Source of the DNA: Diploscapter coronatus
Taxonomy: Eukaryota; Nematoda; Chromadorea; Rhabditida; Rhabditidae
Length of the DNA: 64,000 nucleotides
Direction: 5' to 3'
Assembly: GCA_964036155.1 (NCBI GenBank)
Contig: OZ038422.1
Coordinates: 21,971,201 to 22,035,200 of the forward strand
Under the pieces are notes generated by a model. The model worked only from the letters and a program-made list of their open reading frames with translations, was not told where the DNA came from and made no database searches. The position numbers and the translations under genes were made by a program. Numbering within the stretch: position 1 is the first letter of the stretch; every line of letters starts with the position of its first letter. Positions 22,789 to 34,508 of this stretch are shown piece by piece.

Positions 22789-25700
22789 TCAAGTGGTCTT
22801 TGGCTTCTTTGCCTTTGGCGGCTGCAGCAGCTTGGACGAGCCGGGTTTGCGTTCCTCGTCGTCGAATGAATGGCCTGGCTCTGATTTGATCGAGGAGGAA
22901 TGGTGACTGCGACCGTGGCTGTGACCGTGATGATTGTCTGAAAGAAATGTCTCTTACTTGTTAGAAATTCAATTTTAAAAATACTATTCCGGGTCTGATA
23001 AATTGCAATTTTGCTGACTTTTGACGAATCTGATACAAAGGTTTTGAAAGAAATGAAATCTAGACTTCGCTCCATCAATTTATTAGATCTGTGCTTTAGA
23101 GAAAGCCGCTTAATAATCTCCTATTCATTTGGCCAACATATTCAAACCAATTTCTCATTCACACTGCACCATGTCTTAAAGTTAGAAGATCTTTCCGCCT
23201 CTTTTCTATACACCATTTCTAGGTGACGAAAGAAATAGCATGAAACAAATGAAGGATCTTTCTGTCGTTAAGGAACGGTACGAAGTGTCACTGATAAAAA
23301 TTGAAAGAAAAACTTCATTAATAATATCAAGAAAGTGGATGTGTAAATTAAAAAAAAAAAAGGGTCTGATTGTCGAATCAAATAGAAGAAGTCATACCGT
23401 AATTAGCCTCGGGCTGCACCTCTATGTCAGGAGCAATTGGGAGGAACCAAAGAGGGCCAGTTTTGAGCGTCACGTCTGGCAGAATGTCGCCTGCATCTTC
23501 CTGAGATTTGTTCCTTAAAACCCCCATTCATGCCAATTCAATTCCAACCTCATCCGAGCTGCACATCATCTCTTCGGGCTTCAAATGCACCACATCGATT
23601 TCCACGTCCAAATCCTGAATATCCCTTATTCGATTATTTCCTCCTCCTTCCCTAAATACCTGATCCTGTTTCTTCTCCTCTTGATCGGCGTCCTCGTCTT
23701 GCAGATCGAATTCTCCCTCCTTCTCCACGTACTTCACGTTCTCGTCGAGTTCTGTGAAGTCAGGTGCGAAGGCAGACCAGTTTTCCACGTGAGCCTGAAA
23801 ACGTATTCCTCTCGATATACAAATTGATATGACGAAAATGAAAGGAGAGAGTCCTGTTTTCAGGAAGAGCAAATTTTTAATTAAACATAGCCCTATTTAT
23901 CGGAATAAGAACAGCCGTTCAAGAGCTTCGTTATTTTGAAGTTCTCGAGAAATACTCGAATCAACGAAAACTATAACTTAGTGAAAGAATGTTTCGTCAC
24001 TCAATAATTGCGCTCTTCGACATAATAAATTGTTCGACAAAAAATTTGGTATGTTTTGACAAAACTGAAAAGGTACCTGAGTCCAAACAGAGATTATTCC
24101 TGCAGCGATGGAAAGAATGACAGGTCTAGTTGGATGCCACTGCACATCGTTCAGCGTTTCGCCCTGGAATTAAAATACGTAAGGATGATGATGAATGTCT
24201 AGTTGAATCTAATTAGTTTTTCTATTTTTCTTTAACAAAAGAAGTAAGTGTCTCGCTTCGTTATTTGAAAATTAAGAGATATCGAGACAAGAAGATCAAA
24301 AGAATATGCTAGTTGGGGGATAAGTTAGGGTAGGCATCTTTTTCGTATTATTTCTCAAAGTCTCGTATCTAAATAGTTTCTTTTCTAATCTAATCATCCA
24401 GTTACAGGGCAATGAAAAATTCTCTGCCTTCGCTGACTTGCTAACATTTCGCAGTCTCTTTTCTTTCCCCTATTTCTTCTCGCTTGTCAGCAACTATTGG
24501 TCGTGTTTGATTCGGCATTTCAATCATTCTTTTGCCCTGTACCTTGAAAATGTTTTCCAAAAATCTCATGAAATTTCCAATTCTCACATAAACAGTGCAT
24601 AAACATACGTACCTTAGTTCCATGTAATATCTTGATGAGAGCTCCCGAGCTGCCGTCCCAGACATAGAGGGAATGGGACTTGGTCGTGGCTCCGCAAATG
24701 TAGTATCCATCGCTGTCTGTGCAGACTGCGCGCCAGGCTGCCTGCAAATTTAAAGGGTACAGTGAAGTATTTGGAAGATATGAATTCAGTTTATCAGGTT
24801 TTCTTGAAGAAAATAAAGTTTCAATCGTTGATATTATGAACGATCGACTACTTGAGACGAAATAAAAGGGGCACGCTTCTTTTATTTCGTCTAAAGTTAT
24901 TGTTGATTTACAACAAATAACATTTCATAAAATCCCACCTTGTTGACCATATCCTGGACTTTATACTTAGCCTCGACCATCGTGCCCTTCCCACATTTGG
25001 AGAGATTAATGAGATCGTCGAAATTGTACGAGCGAATCACTCGATCCTCAAATTCATCAATTACTTTTGTGTATTGCTGTGGAAACAAGCTTGAAACTTT
25101 TGGGAAAAGCCTGCTTCCGAGCTAAAACACAATAATTACAGCTCATAGAGAGAAGGGGTAAAGAAGAATGCCAATTCCTTAGAAAGAGGACCATTGTACA
25201 GTTTCCCAAGTCTAAGTGGAATAAGAGGGGCGGAATGCATTTTTTTTTTTTTTTTTTTCAATTTTTCGAATTTTTTTTGAGTTTTATATTTTCATAAGTC
25301 GATATCATCCATTATCAGCCTAGTAATTATTTGGATCTGATCAGTGACGGTTTTGACCAATTTGTGTCAATCTTTGATAATTTCCTGCTATTATTTTTTT
25401 CTCTAACATTTCATATTAGAATTTCTTTCAATATCGCCAATAAGGTTCCTCAATCGATCGTTTTACCTCATAGCATCATAATTGACATAAAAAATAAAAG
25501 CCTTGCTAAATCACAAAATTTTGAAAGAATGCACTCGTCCCACCCCTACATCCTACTTGAGGACTGGGTGACTGCACTCAGTTACTTTCTCTTCTTCCTT
25601 TTTCCCGATATTAAAATTGCTCATCGAGTTCTTATTCTTATGGCAAGAAGGGAATGAAATGAAAACTCACCCCAGTGTTTGTCAGTACAGAATTGCACTT

Positions 25701-28066
25701 CATAGGCACGAAAATCTGCTTGATCTGAAAGAGTTTTCTTGAAGAAATCTATCAGAATTAGACAAGTTTTCAGTCGAAATAGGAAATTATAGGGAAGGGG
25801 GTAAGTAAAATCAACATTTTCTATAGAAAATTAATACATAGGGGGATCACAACATGGTTTTAGTGTATCATTTAAGCTTAAGTGAGTACGAACGGGATAT
25901 CTGGCTAAAGCCTTGTCTAGGTTCGACCATTATCAATAAGTAAGAAAGCCTACACTTTGAGTGCTGTTCTGCTTGACCCAATTGACCATTTTGAGCGTCT
26001 TTGCATCGTAGATAATCAACTTTCCCTTGTTCGTGCCCGTGATGATGTACCTGCCCTTTCTGTCATAGGACACGCACTGCACGGTGTCCTCGTTCGACAA
26101 CAGGGGCACGTCGCACACAATCGCCTGCAAAATAGAAGAATTCAAGTAAACAACGGGATTATTAGAAAGGGCGCACGCATAAGAAAAAAACTCATGAGAT
26201 CATATGAGAAATATGTGTGTGGCAGGATACTGAATACTTGCTTTTAAAATGAAAATAAAGTTGAGTTGATTATTTAGAAGTTATTGTTATCCTTGTCTAC
26301 TCCCATACATCTCTGACCATTCGGTATTTACGAGTGCGCGTTTCCTTCTTAGACTTTAATTACCTTCTGATATGGTGGATTCTCGAAGACTTGCAGCAGT
26401 GGAGGGCTGCTATTCAACTGCAGAACCAAGGCGTGTTTGTCGTTTCTGAACTTTATCCGTCGTGATCTTTCGGTATTTTCGAGAGTAAATATTATTTATC
26501 GCATAGGAAACTGTTTACGTATTCAGACATGGATTATCCCACTAATTTTAACGAACAATTGCAACGCTTATTTCGCTTAAAAAATCATGTAATTCTATTC
26601 TTCTCTCATAATTTTCAAAACGTACTCATCGAAAGAAAATATCTAAGCTCGAACGACGAAATCTGATTGAATTGATCAGCCGACCTTGGATTGAACATGG
26701 CAAAAGTGATCATGTGATGATATTTGATGGAGTGAATCTTGGTGGCAGTGAGCACGTCCCAGACCATGAGGTTGTTGTCTGCAGCTGCAGTCAGAAGACG
26801 CCGTCCGTCGCGAGACCACGACAGGGAAGTGATTGGCAGGGAGTGCGCATTCCATGTCTCAAAACATTCGTTTTCTTTCATCTTTGTGAGGAAAAGGAGC
26901 ATAATATGTGAAGCAGATAATTGTATTTTTTACCTTTCTCTTTTATCCACATGCTATTTCATTATTTGTCCATTTTTACTAACCTAATCCAGAATTCCAA
27001 ACATAGAAAGCAAAAAGTAAAGAATTTCGATATCGCTAGTGAGGGGAACTGTTAGCGAATCGATTTGGATTAGGGGTCATCAATATTTTGTCTTCTTCAC
27101 GAGATACACTTCCATTGATAAGATTTTAGTAATCGGGAAATGATAAAATGACTCAGAAGTGGTTATTAAACCCAGACAATGAGTTCATGGTTGACAAGCC
27201 TAGAAAATTTGGTTTATCAATTCCCCGCAAGATTTCCTTTGAGAAATTGAGCAAATAAGCTATGTAGAAGGGATATTATAAAAAAAAAAATTAAGTTAAA
27301 TTAGGTAAAATAAAATGAAAACCAACCTTAACGATGCCCCTGGTGAGGAAGTCAAAGATGTAGATGCGTCCATCGGTCGCCCCGACAGCTACCAAAGTGC
27401 CCCATCGATTGAATTTGCAGCAGTTAGCTGAGCCTGTCTGCAATCAATGAATTAGTTGGATGAATCGATTCCACGCGATAGTTTGTTCGCGGATTTCCTT
27501 TCCCATGTAAAACCCCAATTCCACGTTGACGATGTCCGAAGAGTAGTCGTCGAGGTTCATCGCGCGATATCTGTCAAATCTTGAAGATCGGTTCGTGGCG
27601 AGACATCGTCGAACTTCGCGTTCAAGGGGAAATGGCAAAGGAAATCACTTTTAATCCTCTTCCCAGAAAATATTCAAATTTGCGAACGACTTGCCTGCAA
27701 ATCGATGGTCCCATCGAGCTCCTCGGGGAACTGCACTCCGAAGTTGCGCTCCAGCAGCTCGGCAGCGTTCAGCATTTCCTGATCAGAACCGAAGAAGAAG
27801 CCCTGCTTTACTGAAAAGGAATCGTTGAACATCTACAATTCAGGAACTTCTTGATCGTCTACAAGCTTTTATTCCCCTCCCCCACTTCCTGAACTCTTAC
27901 TCAAATGGGCCGATCCATTGCCCCTGAGCCCATAACCGTGATAGTTGTTGTTGTTGTTGTTGAAGAGGAAGTCGCTCTCGTTGGAGTAGAAGCCCTCGTC
28001 GTCATATTCGAGGAGAGTCTCGTCGTCCGGACTGCTATCGTTCTCAGTCGCATGCAGTCGCACCAT
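22789..28066 (-). CDS. rbbp-5: RBBP5, WD40 subunit of the COMPASS H3K4 methyltransferase
   Basis: RBBP5 binds WDR5 and ASH2L and activates SET1/MLL enzymes that methylate histone H3 Lys4. The 14-exon model gives about 549 residues: 28066-27901, 27810-27695, 27437-27327, 26857-26685, 26445-26364, 26124-25954, 25724-25671, 25046-24939, 24741-24613, 24163-24077, 23794-23660, 23614-23549, 23500-23398, 22937-22789. The WD40 propeller runs from about residue 80 to 399 ([37 protein letters not shown]). Next come the activation and ASH2L-binding segment ([19 protein letters not shown]), the WDR5-binding segment (VEIDVVHL) and [16 protein letters not shown], all in the order of human RBBP5. The extra N terminus of about 70 residues is acidic and has an Asn run. 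The C terminus is His- and Lys-rich. One intron is GC-AG and two acceptors are unusual. An upstream in-frame ATG at 28168 is an alternative start. Confidence 0.93.
25239..25259. repeat. poly-T tract
   Basis: A run of about 20 T lies in an intron of rbbp-5. It is a simple homopolymer and is likely to be length-variable or imprecisely assembled. Confidence 0.8.
27944..27961. repeat. GTT triplet run coding Asn
   Basis: GTT repeats on the plus strand encode about six Asn residues in the N-terminal extension of RBBP5. Confidence 0.75.
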
Positions 28067-28681
28067 TTCGCGCAGAAAACGACGACACAAGCAAAACTGC
28101 TTTCGAAACGACGACCACTTGCTCGCTCGATTTTTGGGCCAGCCCAGTGGCATTTCTCTTTTTCCCATTCGTTATTTCGCCGTTTTCTCATATCATTTCC
28201 CGGTAGTTTTTTTTTTTTTTTATTTTGTCGAGTTTTCCACTCAATTTTTCACGAAACCCTTCCACTTACATGTCGCCGATGGGTTCTGTAGCTCCTTTGT
28301 CGGGTCACAGCTCTCGTGTCGTTAGTATCCAGTAGATTTTCACAGATTTTAGTTTCAGAATTTTTAGTTAGTAAAATTCAGCGAATATTTTGATAAGATT
28401 TCTCTATAATTGTTGGTTAAATGAGCAGATAGTGGGTGCGACGAGAAGGTCTCTGCAGGTTGAAAGTGTCCACTGCCCCTGTCTGCCGCGTTCTTGATCG
28501 ATATTTACCCTGCAAAACGTGGGCCACTTCTGTTGCCAACTTTTAAAATTTCCTCAATCAGCTTTTCGTTTTTCTGTTGATTTTTTTTCTGATTCTCTAA
28601 ATCCCAATGACAATGAATGCCTGATTTCAGTTTTGTCGGAAGCATACAGGTCATCGAGTGGTGACCAGGTATGCGAGCACA
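28067..28681. promoter_or_regulatory. shared upstream region of rbbp-5 and the NADAR gene
   Basis: About 615 bases separate the divergent starts of rbbp-5 (minus) and the NADAR-domain gene (plus), so the promoters must lie here or overlap. A TTTCAG at 28625-28630, about 50 bases before ATG 28682, is a plausible trans-splice acceptor for the plus-strand gene. No TATA box or specific factor site was identified. Confidence 0.4.
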
Positions 28682-31600
28682 ATGAACAACAGCAACTTCA
28701 GATCTGCATCGGGCTGGACTGGACCAAGTTCTTTCGAGTAAGCGAAATACCAACGACAAAATTAGCGATTAATGTTGGCTCTAAATGAAGCATCACAACA
28801 ACTCCCCCTTCATTTTTGTGAATATTCATCCGATAAAACCTTGTTATTGATACCAAACTATTTTGCCATGATTTTCTCAATGCACGCAAATGTATGTAGA
28901 AAGGCGTGTGTGAATGTGAGGATGAGAGAATTTAAGAAGCTTTGCAGTTCTTATTTTGTGGCTTTCAAGAAAACATTCTGCTCCTCTTACAGGTGTATTC
29001 TCTTTGTACTCATGCCAAGAGTTTGGCCAATTAATTGCGAATATTCTTTCAGAGCCGGCAGCTATCCAAATTACCCATACGGCTATTCTGCACGTCCTGA
29101 CCTGCAACAGACCGGCTACGACCCCGTGTATTCTAGCTGGAGAAACGAGCAGCCGTTGAGAGCGCCCTACAATCAGCAGCAGTACGACCCCGTCTATCCA
29201 GACTATTCGGGAATCTACGATCCGTATCTCTACGGCGTGCGTTTTTATTTATAATAAAATGATAATGATTGACTGATAATCACTATCAATTGATTGGAAT
29301 AACATTTGATGCAAATCAATAACTCAAATCCTTCAAATAATACATGCACTTTGCAGAAGAACGACGCATCCAAGGTCGTCAAGGTTTCCCACTCCAACTT
29401 TTCTCTGAAAAACACGCTCAAGAAGGGAAAAGTCGGCAGAACTCTGCGCAAAGTCGCCACAAACACTTCCAACACTCCTAAGAAAGGTGAGCAAGGCTGA
29501 AAATGATGCTTGTGAGACAAACTAATTCTTCTAATTTCTTAGTTAGCACCTATCACAGTCGGCCTCGTGTCAGAAATCCCTAGCTTTTCCCCTTTTCTGA
29601 CTAAGAAAAGTTATAGTCTCATACGATAAAGCTTTCGTGCAATGTTCTGATCATTAATCTAATATCGCACATATTTTATTGTTTAATGAATCAGTAGACA
29701 TTATTATGTTATGCAGAACTTCAAACAGGGCTGGACAAAAATAAATTTATAGAATTTTGAAGTCTGAATTTTCGTCCAGCTCCCTAACCTCATCCCTTTT
29801 CTATGCTACGTGAGTGAATCTTAAGTTGCATGTTCAGCTGCACCCGTTTACATTCCAACTCCCTTGTCTGTGCTTGAAAAGAGGAAGAAGCTGAGAGACA
29901 AAAGAGGAAAAGCGAAGGTCAACAAATTGGGCAATCGAACTAATTCAGCCAAGAAGCAGCAGAAGGAAGCCGCTTCACAGCAACAAGCTCAGGCTCAAGT
30001 GCAACAGCAGGCAGAGGGCGAGTCGGACAATTCTGTGGGAGAGATCGAGGACGAGAAGGGGATTCGCAGTCCCACCAAATTCAAGAACCTTCCTTCCCTC
30101 ATGTAAGTCAACAACGAGGAGAATTGGAGAAGAAGAGTTAAATTTGAACAACTTCGAATCCTATGATTTACAAAAGTAGAGATATGAAATGTATGTTCAG
30201 CATTCCCAATACCAGTGCGTTAACTGATAGATAGTGATTTTTTGGAAGAAAAAAACAAGTTGGGACGGGACTGATCAGTAATACAAGATAAGACCAGTCA
30301 GTACAGATTGATTTCGTCGAAGAAAGCAAAATAGTAAATTTGTTCAAATACCAGAAATAGTTGCGCGCAATCGTATAAACTGGAGCGAAAAGATAAAGGA
30401 GAAAAAAGGGTAAGATAAACACATACAATCAAAAGAATGGATAACGGATTTCAATATAATTTCAGCCCAAAAACATTATTTATGGAGCCTTTTTTAACAA
30501 GTTCCAGTGTTAATGCCAACAAGATCTGAGGCTCGAATATCCCTATCCGACGTTGCATTTTTGGTATTTGAGCAAATTTTGAATCAACGTACTATCCTGT
30601 TTTCTTCGACGATACTGATTGGTTTTTTTCTCAAAAATTATCGATCAGTTACCATTGGTTGCCGGACTGGTATTGGGAATACTGAGTAAAAATAAGTTGG
30701 AGGATATCATCTTCATTTTTTGAAGTGTAGGAACATGCACACGGTCCCGATGATGCCTCGCGGAGTGCAAAAGCGCTACATGCGCGGGGGAATGATGGCA
30801 GGTGGACGAGGCATCGCTCGCCCCAAGAACAGTCAGAATGACATCCAGGTTTTCTCATTCATTTCATTAAAATGAGTAAATTACTCGATTTCAGTTCACT
30901 CCCCTGCCCGACTCGCACCCAGCCATCGTGGTCAGCATCGAACCCAACAATCTGTACGCCTTTCACGGATTCGAGAGTATCTTTTCCATGCAGCACAATG
31001 TGAGCTATGGAGAGCGGGGTTGCAAATTTGAGACCCAATTGGGTTTTATTCGGGTCGAAATTTGCAACCCTGATGGAGATATTATTGAAAATCTTTCACT
31101 TCATACCGAAAACTCTTTCGCAATTCATCTCCTACCTCACATTTCCTAACAAAATGATATAAGAATTCATTTTGCTTGATTGAATGATTCCTGGAATTTT
31201 GGCATACAGTGAACATAAAAATCTTGGAACAATTCGTAAAGTAGTCAAATGATCGAATTATGATTTTTCGAGAATTAACACAAATTTAATTTTGAAGAGC
31301 ATTGCCACTCGATTTCATCTTCAAGTCTGCACAAGCTTTAATACATTTTCAGTGCAAAATCTAAACATGGGGCATTTCAAATGCGCATAATTCCAAAATT
31401 TGATGCGTTAGTTTTTCGTTAGAGAGAATAGTTTCCAAATCTAAGTAGCTATGTATAGAAGAGCTGTGAAAAAATTTCCTACATGTGTTTTCAACAATGA
31501 GCAAATAAATAATTTATTTTGCAGTTGCCCGTTCTGGTGGATGGCCAAATCTACGAAAGCGGCGACCACTACTATCAGAATATGAAGATCAAGGACCTGA

Positions 31601-33915
31601 CTGGCACAACCTCGGAGAAGCTCATGGAGACTGGTGAGAGAATGGGGGAGGATGAAGTGAATGAATTGATGGCGCACTTGCAGTTCGCGACGAGACAGGC
31701 AGAAGACTGGACGGCAAAATGGGTGGTCGTCCTCGCGGAGAGAAGGGATACAAACAGATCGCCACCGAGATTCTCCGACTCAACAAGGCATGTAATGACT
31801 TTGGGAAAAAAATTATTATGAGGTTTTGCAAACAGGTTGAAAGAAAGTTAGTTTTGATAAATCGAAACCGAAATAAAAAAAATGATTTTATCTTCTGAAG
31901 GAAAGACTTCAAACCCGAAGTTAGCTAAAAATGGCCGAAACTTTGATCTTCATAATCGAAAACAAAACTTTCATCCAGTCCTGTGTGCTGCAAATCTTGC
32001 TATATAAACTCGTGAATAATCCTGCGCAAGAAGAGTTCGACGGATTGAATTTCTTTACATTATATCGTCTGATACAGTTTGAAATAATTTACTCGTCTCA
32101 TGCTAAAGGATTCATATTCCCTTTTGTTCTCTAATTAAACTCGCTTTCATCGGCAATGCATTTAACAGTCTTTGTCGAATTTTAAAATCTCACTAATTTG
32201 TCAATTCTCAACGGAAGTGAATAATTTGCAGATCGACAAGGAGAAAGTGGAGGAATGGCGAAATTCGAAGGGACTGGATTACACCTGCGTACGTCAATAA
32301 TTCATTTGTAAAAATTTCGCTTTGAGAATAATTTGAAAAAGAAAATGAATGATTGCTCAACTTTCATTTCAACATGACTCCACTCATTCAAATCAGTTTT
32401 ATTGAATGCATTCTGCAGAACGACATTCTTTCTCTCGTCCAAATATCCTTTTCACTATTTCTCGACATTGAATTGTTTCTATTCTTTCCACGTATGCATT
32501 TCTGCATAGTCCTGGTTCAAACTTCACTCTCAGAATAAATCTGTTTCAGAAGGCACTTCTGGCGAAAGCCACCCAGTCGCCCCGCTTCCGTGAGACACTC
32601 AGAGACACGGGCAGCAAGTGCCTCGTCCACTGCTACTCGGGCGACAGCATCTACGGCACGGGTTGCACGATCGTCAAGGTTAAAAAGTGGTGCGAGGAGA
32701 TGAAAGCCAGGGGAGTCACCACCATTCGGGTAAGTCTATTTACAGTTTACATTATTCAAACAAGGATGGTTTAAGAATTTTGGAGTTGAAAGAATACGAG
32801 TTATGTTTCCTTTAAAAATTTGATCTATACTTCTTCCTGTCCTTCGAGTAACGAGTCGAGAATGAAGTGAGAAGATTTACTAATTATTTTGCGGTGAGAG
32901 TTCTTTTTGACAAGAAAATGCTCGCATATGAGAAGAAATTACTTTTAATAGGGCATCTTAAAAATGACGTACACCTCTAAAATTCTACGGATTTGTATAA
33001 GAGCTAAGGGTAGAGCAAGGTATAGGTCGTGTTTGGCGTTAAAATGTTGGGCATATTGAGTTGGACATTTATAGACAAATATTAGTCTACCCAATCCTAT
33101 CCTTACCCTTTTCCCTATTTAGGAGGCGTATGTCTTTTTCAAGAAGCCTTTAATAGTCTTATAATATTTCATTAAAAGATTTATTCATCGTGCTGGTAGA
33201 ATTGAGAACAATTCGATGAAATTTCGGTTCAGAAATTTGAGCTCTTCCTCTGAAATTCTTACAAAACTCTAATCAGCATTACGATTCAGATTCCCGCCAC
33301 ATTCCCTCTGACCCAGGACACAGTGTGCTCCGTGCCCAATTTCGCGATGGGCAGAAATGTGCTGGGAGTGATTCTGATGCAGCTGAGGGAGATGCTCCTC
33401 AAGGAGCAAATCAATCTGGTCGATCTCAGTCATCTGCATGCTATCATCAAAAAGGGAGGACCTGAGCCTATGGAAGTAAGATTGTCTGAATATTGTAAGA
33501 AACCTGGACTAAAATCAAAGTATGATTTCTCTGAGCCTGGAACTGTTGTTTGTTTAGAATACTTTATGCATTTTCACACCAAACAATATCGTTTTTTATG
33601 CAAGCATATTCAAGAGATCAAAAGAAATTCAATTTAATGTACTTACTGGTTATATTGAGTCAAAAAAATTCAACTAATCGGTTCTAAAAATATCGATTGG
33701 TTTTTTTGAAGGGAAAAACGCTAATGATAGACAGAATACTATTACCGAACGGTTTGTTGAATTTCTGCTGATCATTCGTTCAAGAAATATCCTAGTTTTA
33801 GAAGAATGCATAATTAAAAATGATTCGTCAATTTGTGAATTTGCAGGTTGGTGAGGGCGGAGACGATGGATTCACGATTGAGGGAGGGGCCATTCAGTCG
33901 AAGATCGGTGCCTAG
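28682..33915 (+). CDS. NADAR-domain protein with long disordered N terminus
   Basis: The 12-exon model gives 520 residues with consistent phases: 28682-28737, 29053-29236, 29357-29486, 29838-30102, 30731-30848, 30895-30999, 31525-31633, 31684-31787, 32232-32288, 32550-32729, 33290-33475, 33847-33915. Residues 1-80 are Tyr/Pro/Asn-rich, then comes a Lys/Arg- and Gln-rich part and an Arg-Gly-rich stretch (MRGGMMAGGRG). The C-terminal 230 residues match the NADAR (YbiA/DUF1768) fold: YAFHGFESIFS, then VDGQIYESGDHYYQNMK in place of the usual Y...EHYFQ..K, then ALLAKATQSPRFRETLRDTG, a D-x-x-(W/Y)-G-x-G type segment (GDSIYGTG) and GRNVLGVILMQLREML. Known NADAR proteins are N-glycosidases acting on riboflavin-pathway intermediates or on ADP-ribosylated guanine. 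The basic N terminus suggests nucleic-acid binding, by inference only. Intron 8 is GC-AG. Confidence 0.82.
29726..29784. repeat. short foldback element in an intron
   Basis: Inverted halves (CAGGGCTGGACAAAAAT and ATTTTCGTCCAGCTCCCT) separated by about 25 bases form a stem of about 16 pairs. The CAGGGCTG end resembles the hAT-type MITE ends at 2538, so it may be a relic of the same kind. No target duplication was seen. Confidence 0.45.
31017..31070. repeat. intronic hairpin
   Basis: The arms GGGTTGCAAATTTGAGACCC (31017-31036) and GGGTCGAAATTTGCAACCC (31052-31070) pair with a single interruption around a 15-base loop. It lies in intron 6 of the NADAR gene on the sense strand. It could be a foldback repeat or a small-RNA precursor; nothing decides between them. 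Confidence 0.6.
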
Positions 33916-34508
33916 CCCTCCCGCTGTCAGACAATTCTAGCTGTGTTGCTTTTTCATCTGGTTATGGTTATGAAATGTTTTACCGAATTCAATACCCTTC
34001 CCCTATTTATTTGATTTCTTTATCCAACTAATTTTTCAACACATATTCCTGTTTTATTACCATCTCTTTCATTTTTCTCCAGACTTGCTTATATAGATTT
34101 CTATCACGCCTATCCATTTTCCTTATTCCATTTTCTCTATGATCTACCTTGTTGTCTTAGTACTTTCTTCTCATTTCCTGGTATTTAGTGTTGTGTCTTT
34201 TCATCTCTAATTGTAATCTTCGACTATTATTTAATTGGCTTCTTTTATTGATGAAAATAAAGTAATCATATCGTGATTTTTTGTTTTTGAATATTTCAAC
34301 TGTGACTCGATATGTTCGTGTGTATATCATGTTTATAACTGTTTTGCGGTTTGAATGATCTTTGAACAATTGAATTACATCATTCATGCATCATTCATTC
34401 ATCCATTCAACCATTCATATCTGCCTGCAGGTGACATTGCGTAGATCTTCCCAATATTATCAAATTACATGTGTCTGTTTCTGTCTACACAATTTAATTA
34501 GACATTCA
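33916..34508. other. 3' UTR and spacer
   Basis: The region downstream of the NADAR stop codon is pyrimidine-rich and contains AATAAA near 34256, a probable polyadenylation signal. A CTGCAG at about 34426-34431, 80 bases before the next ATG, could be a cis or trans acceptor, so the two plus-strand genes might be co-transcribed. Confidence 0.35.

Noticed and set aside
27444..27638. Minus-strand frame inside rbbp-5 with a plausible Met start
   Set aside because: It lies between two exons fixed by RBBP5 conservation and shows no similarity itself, so it is intronic.
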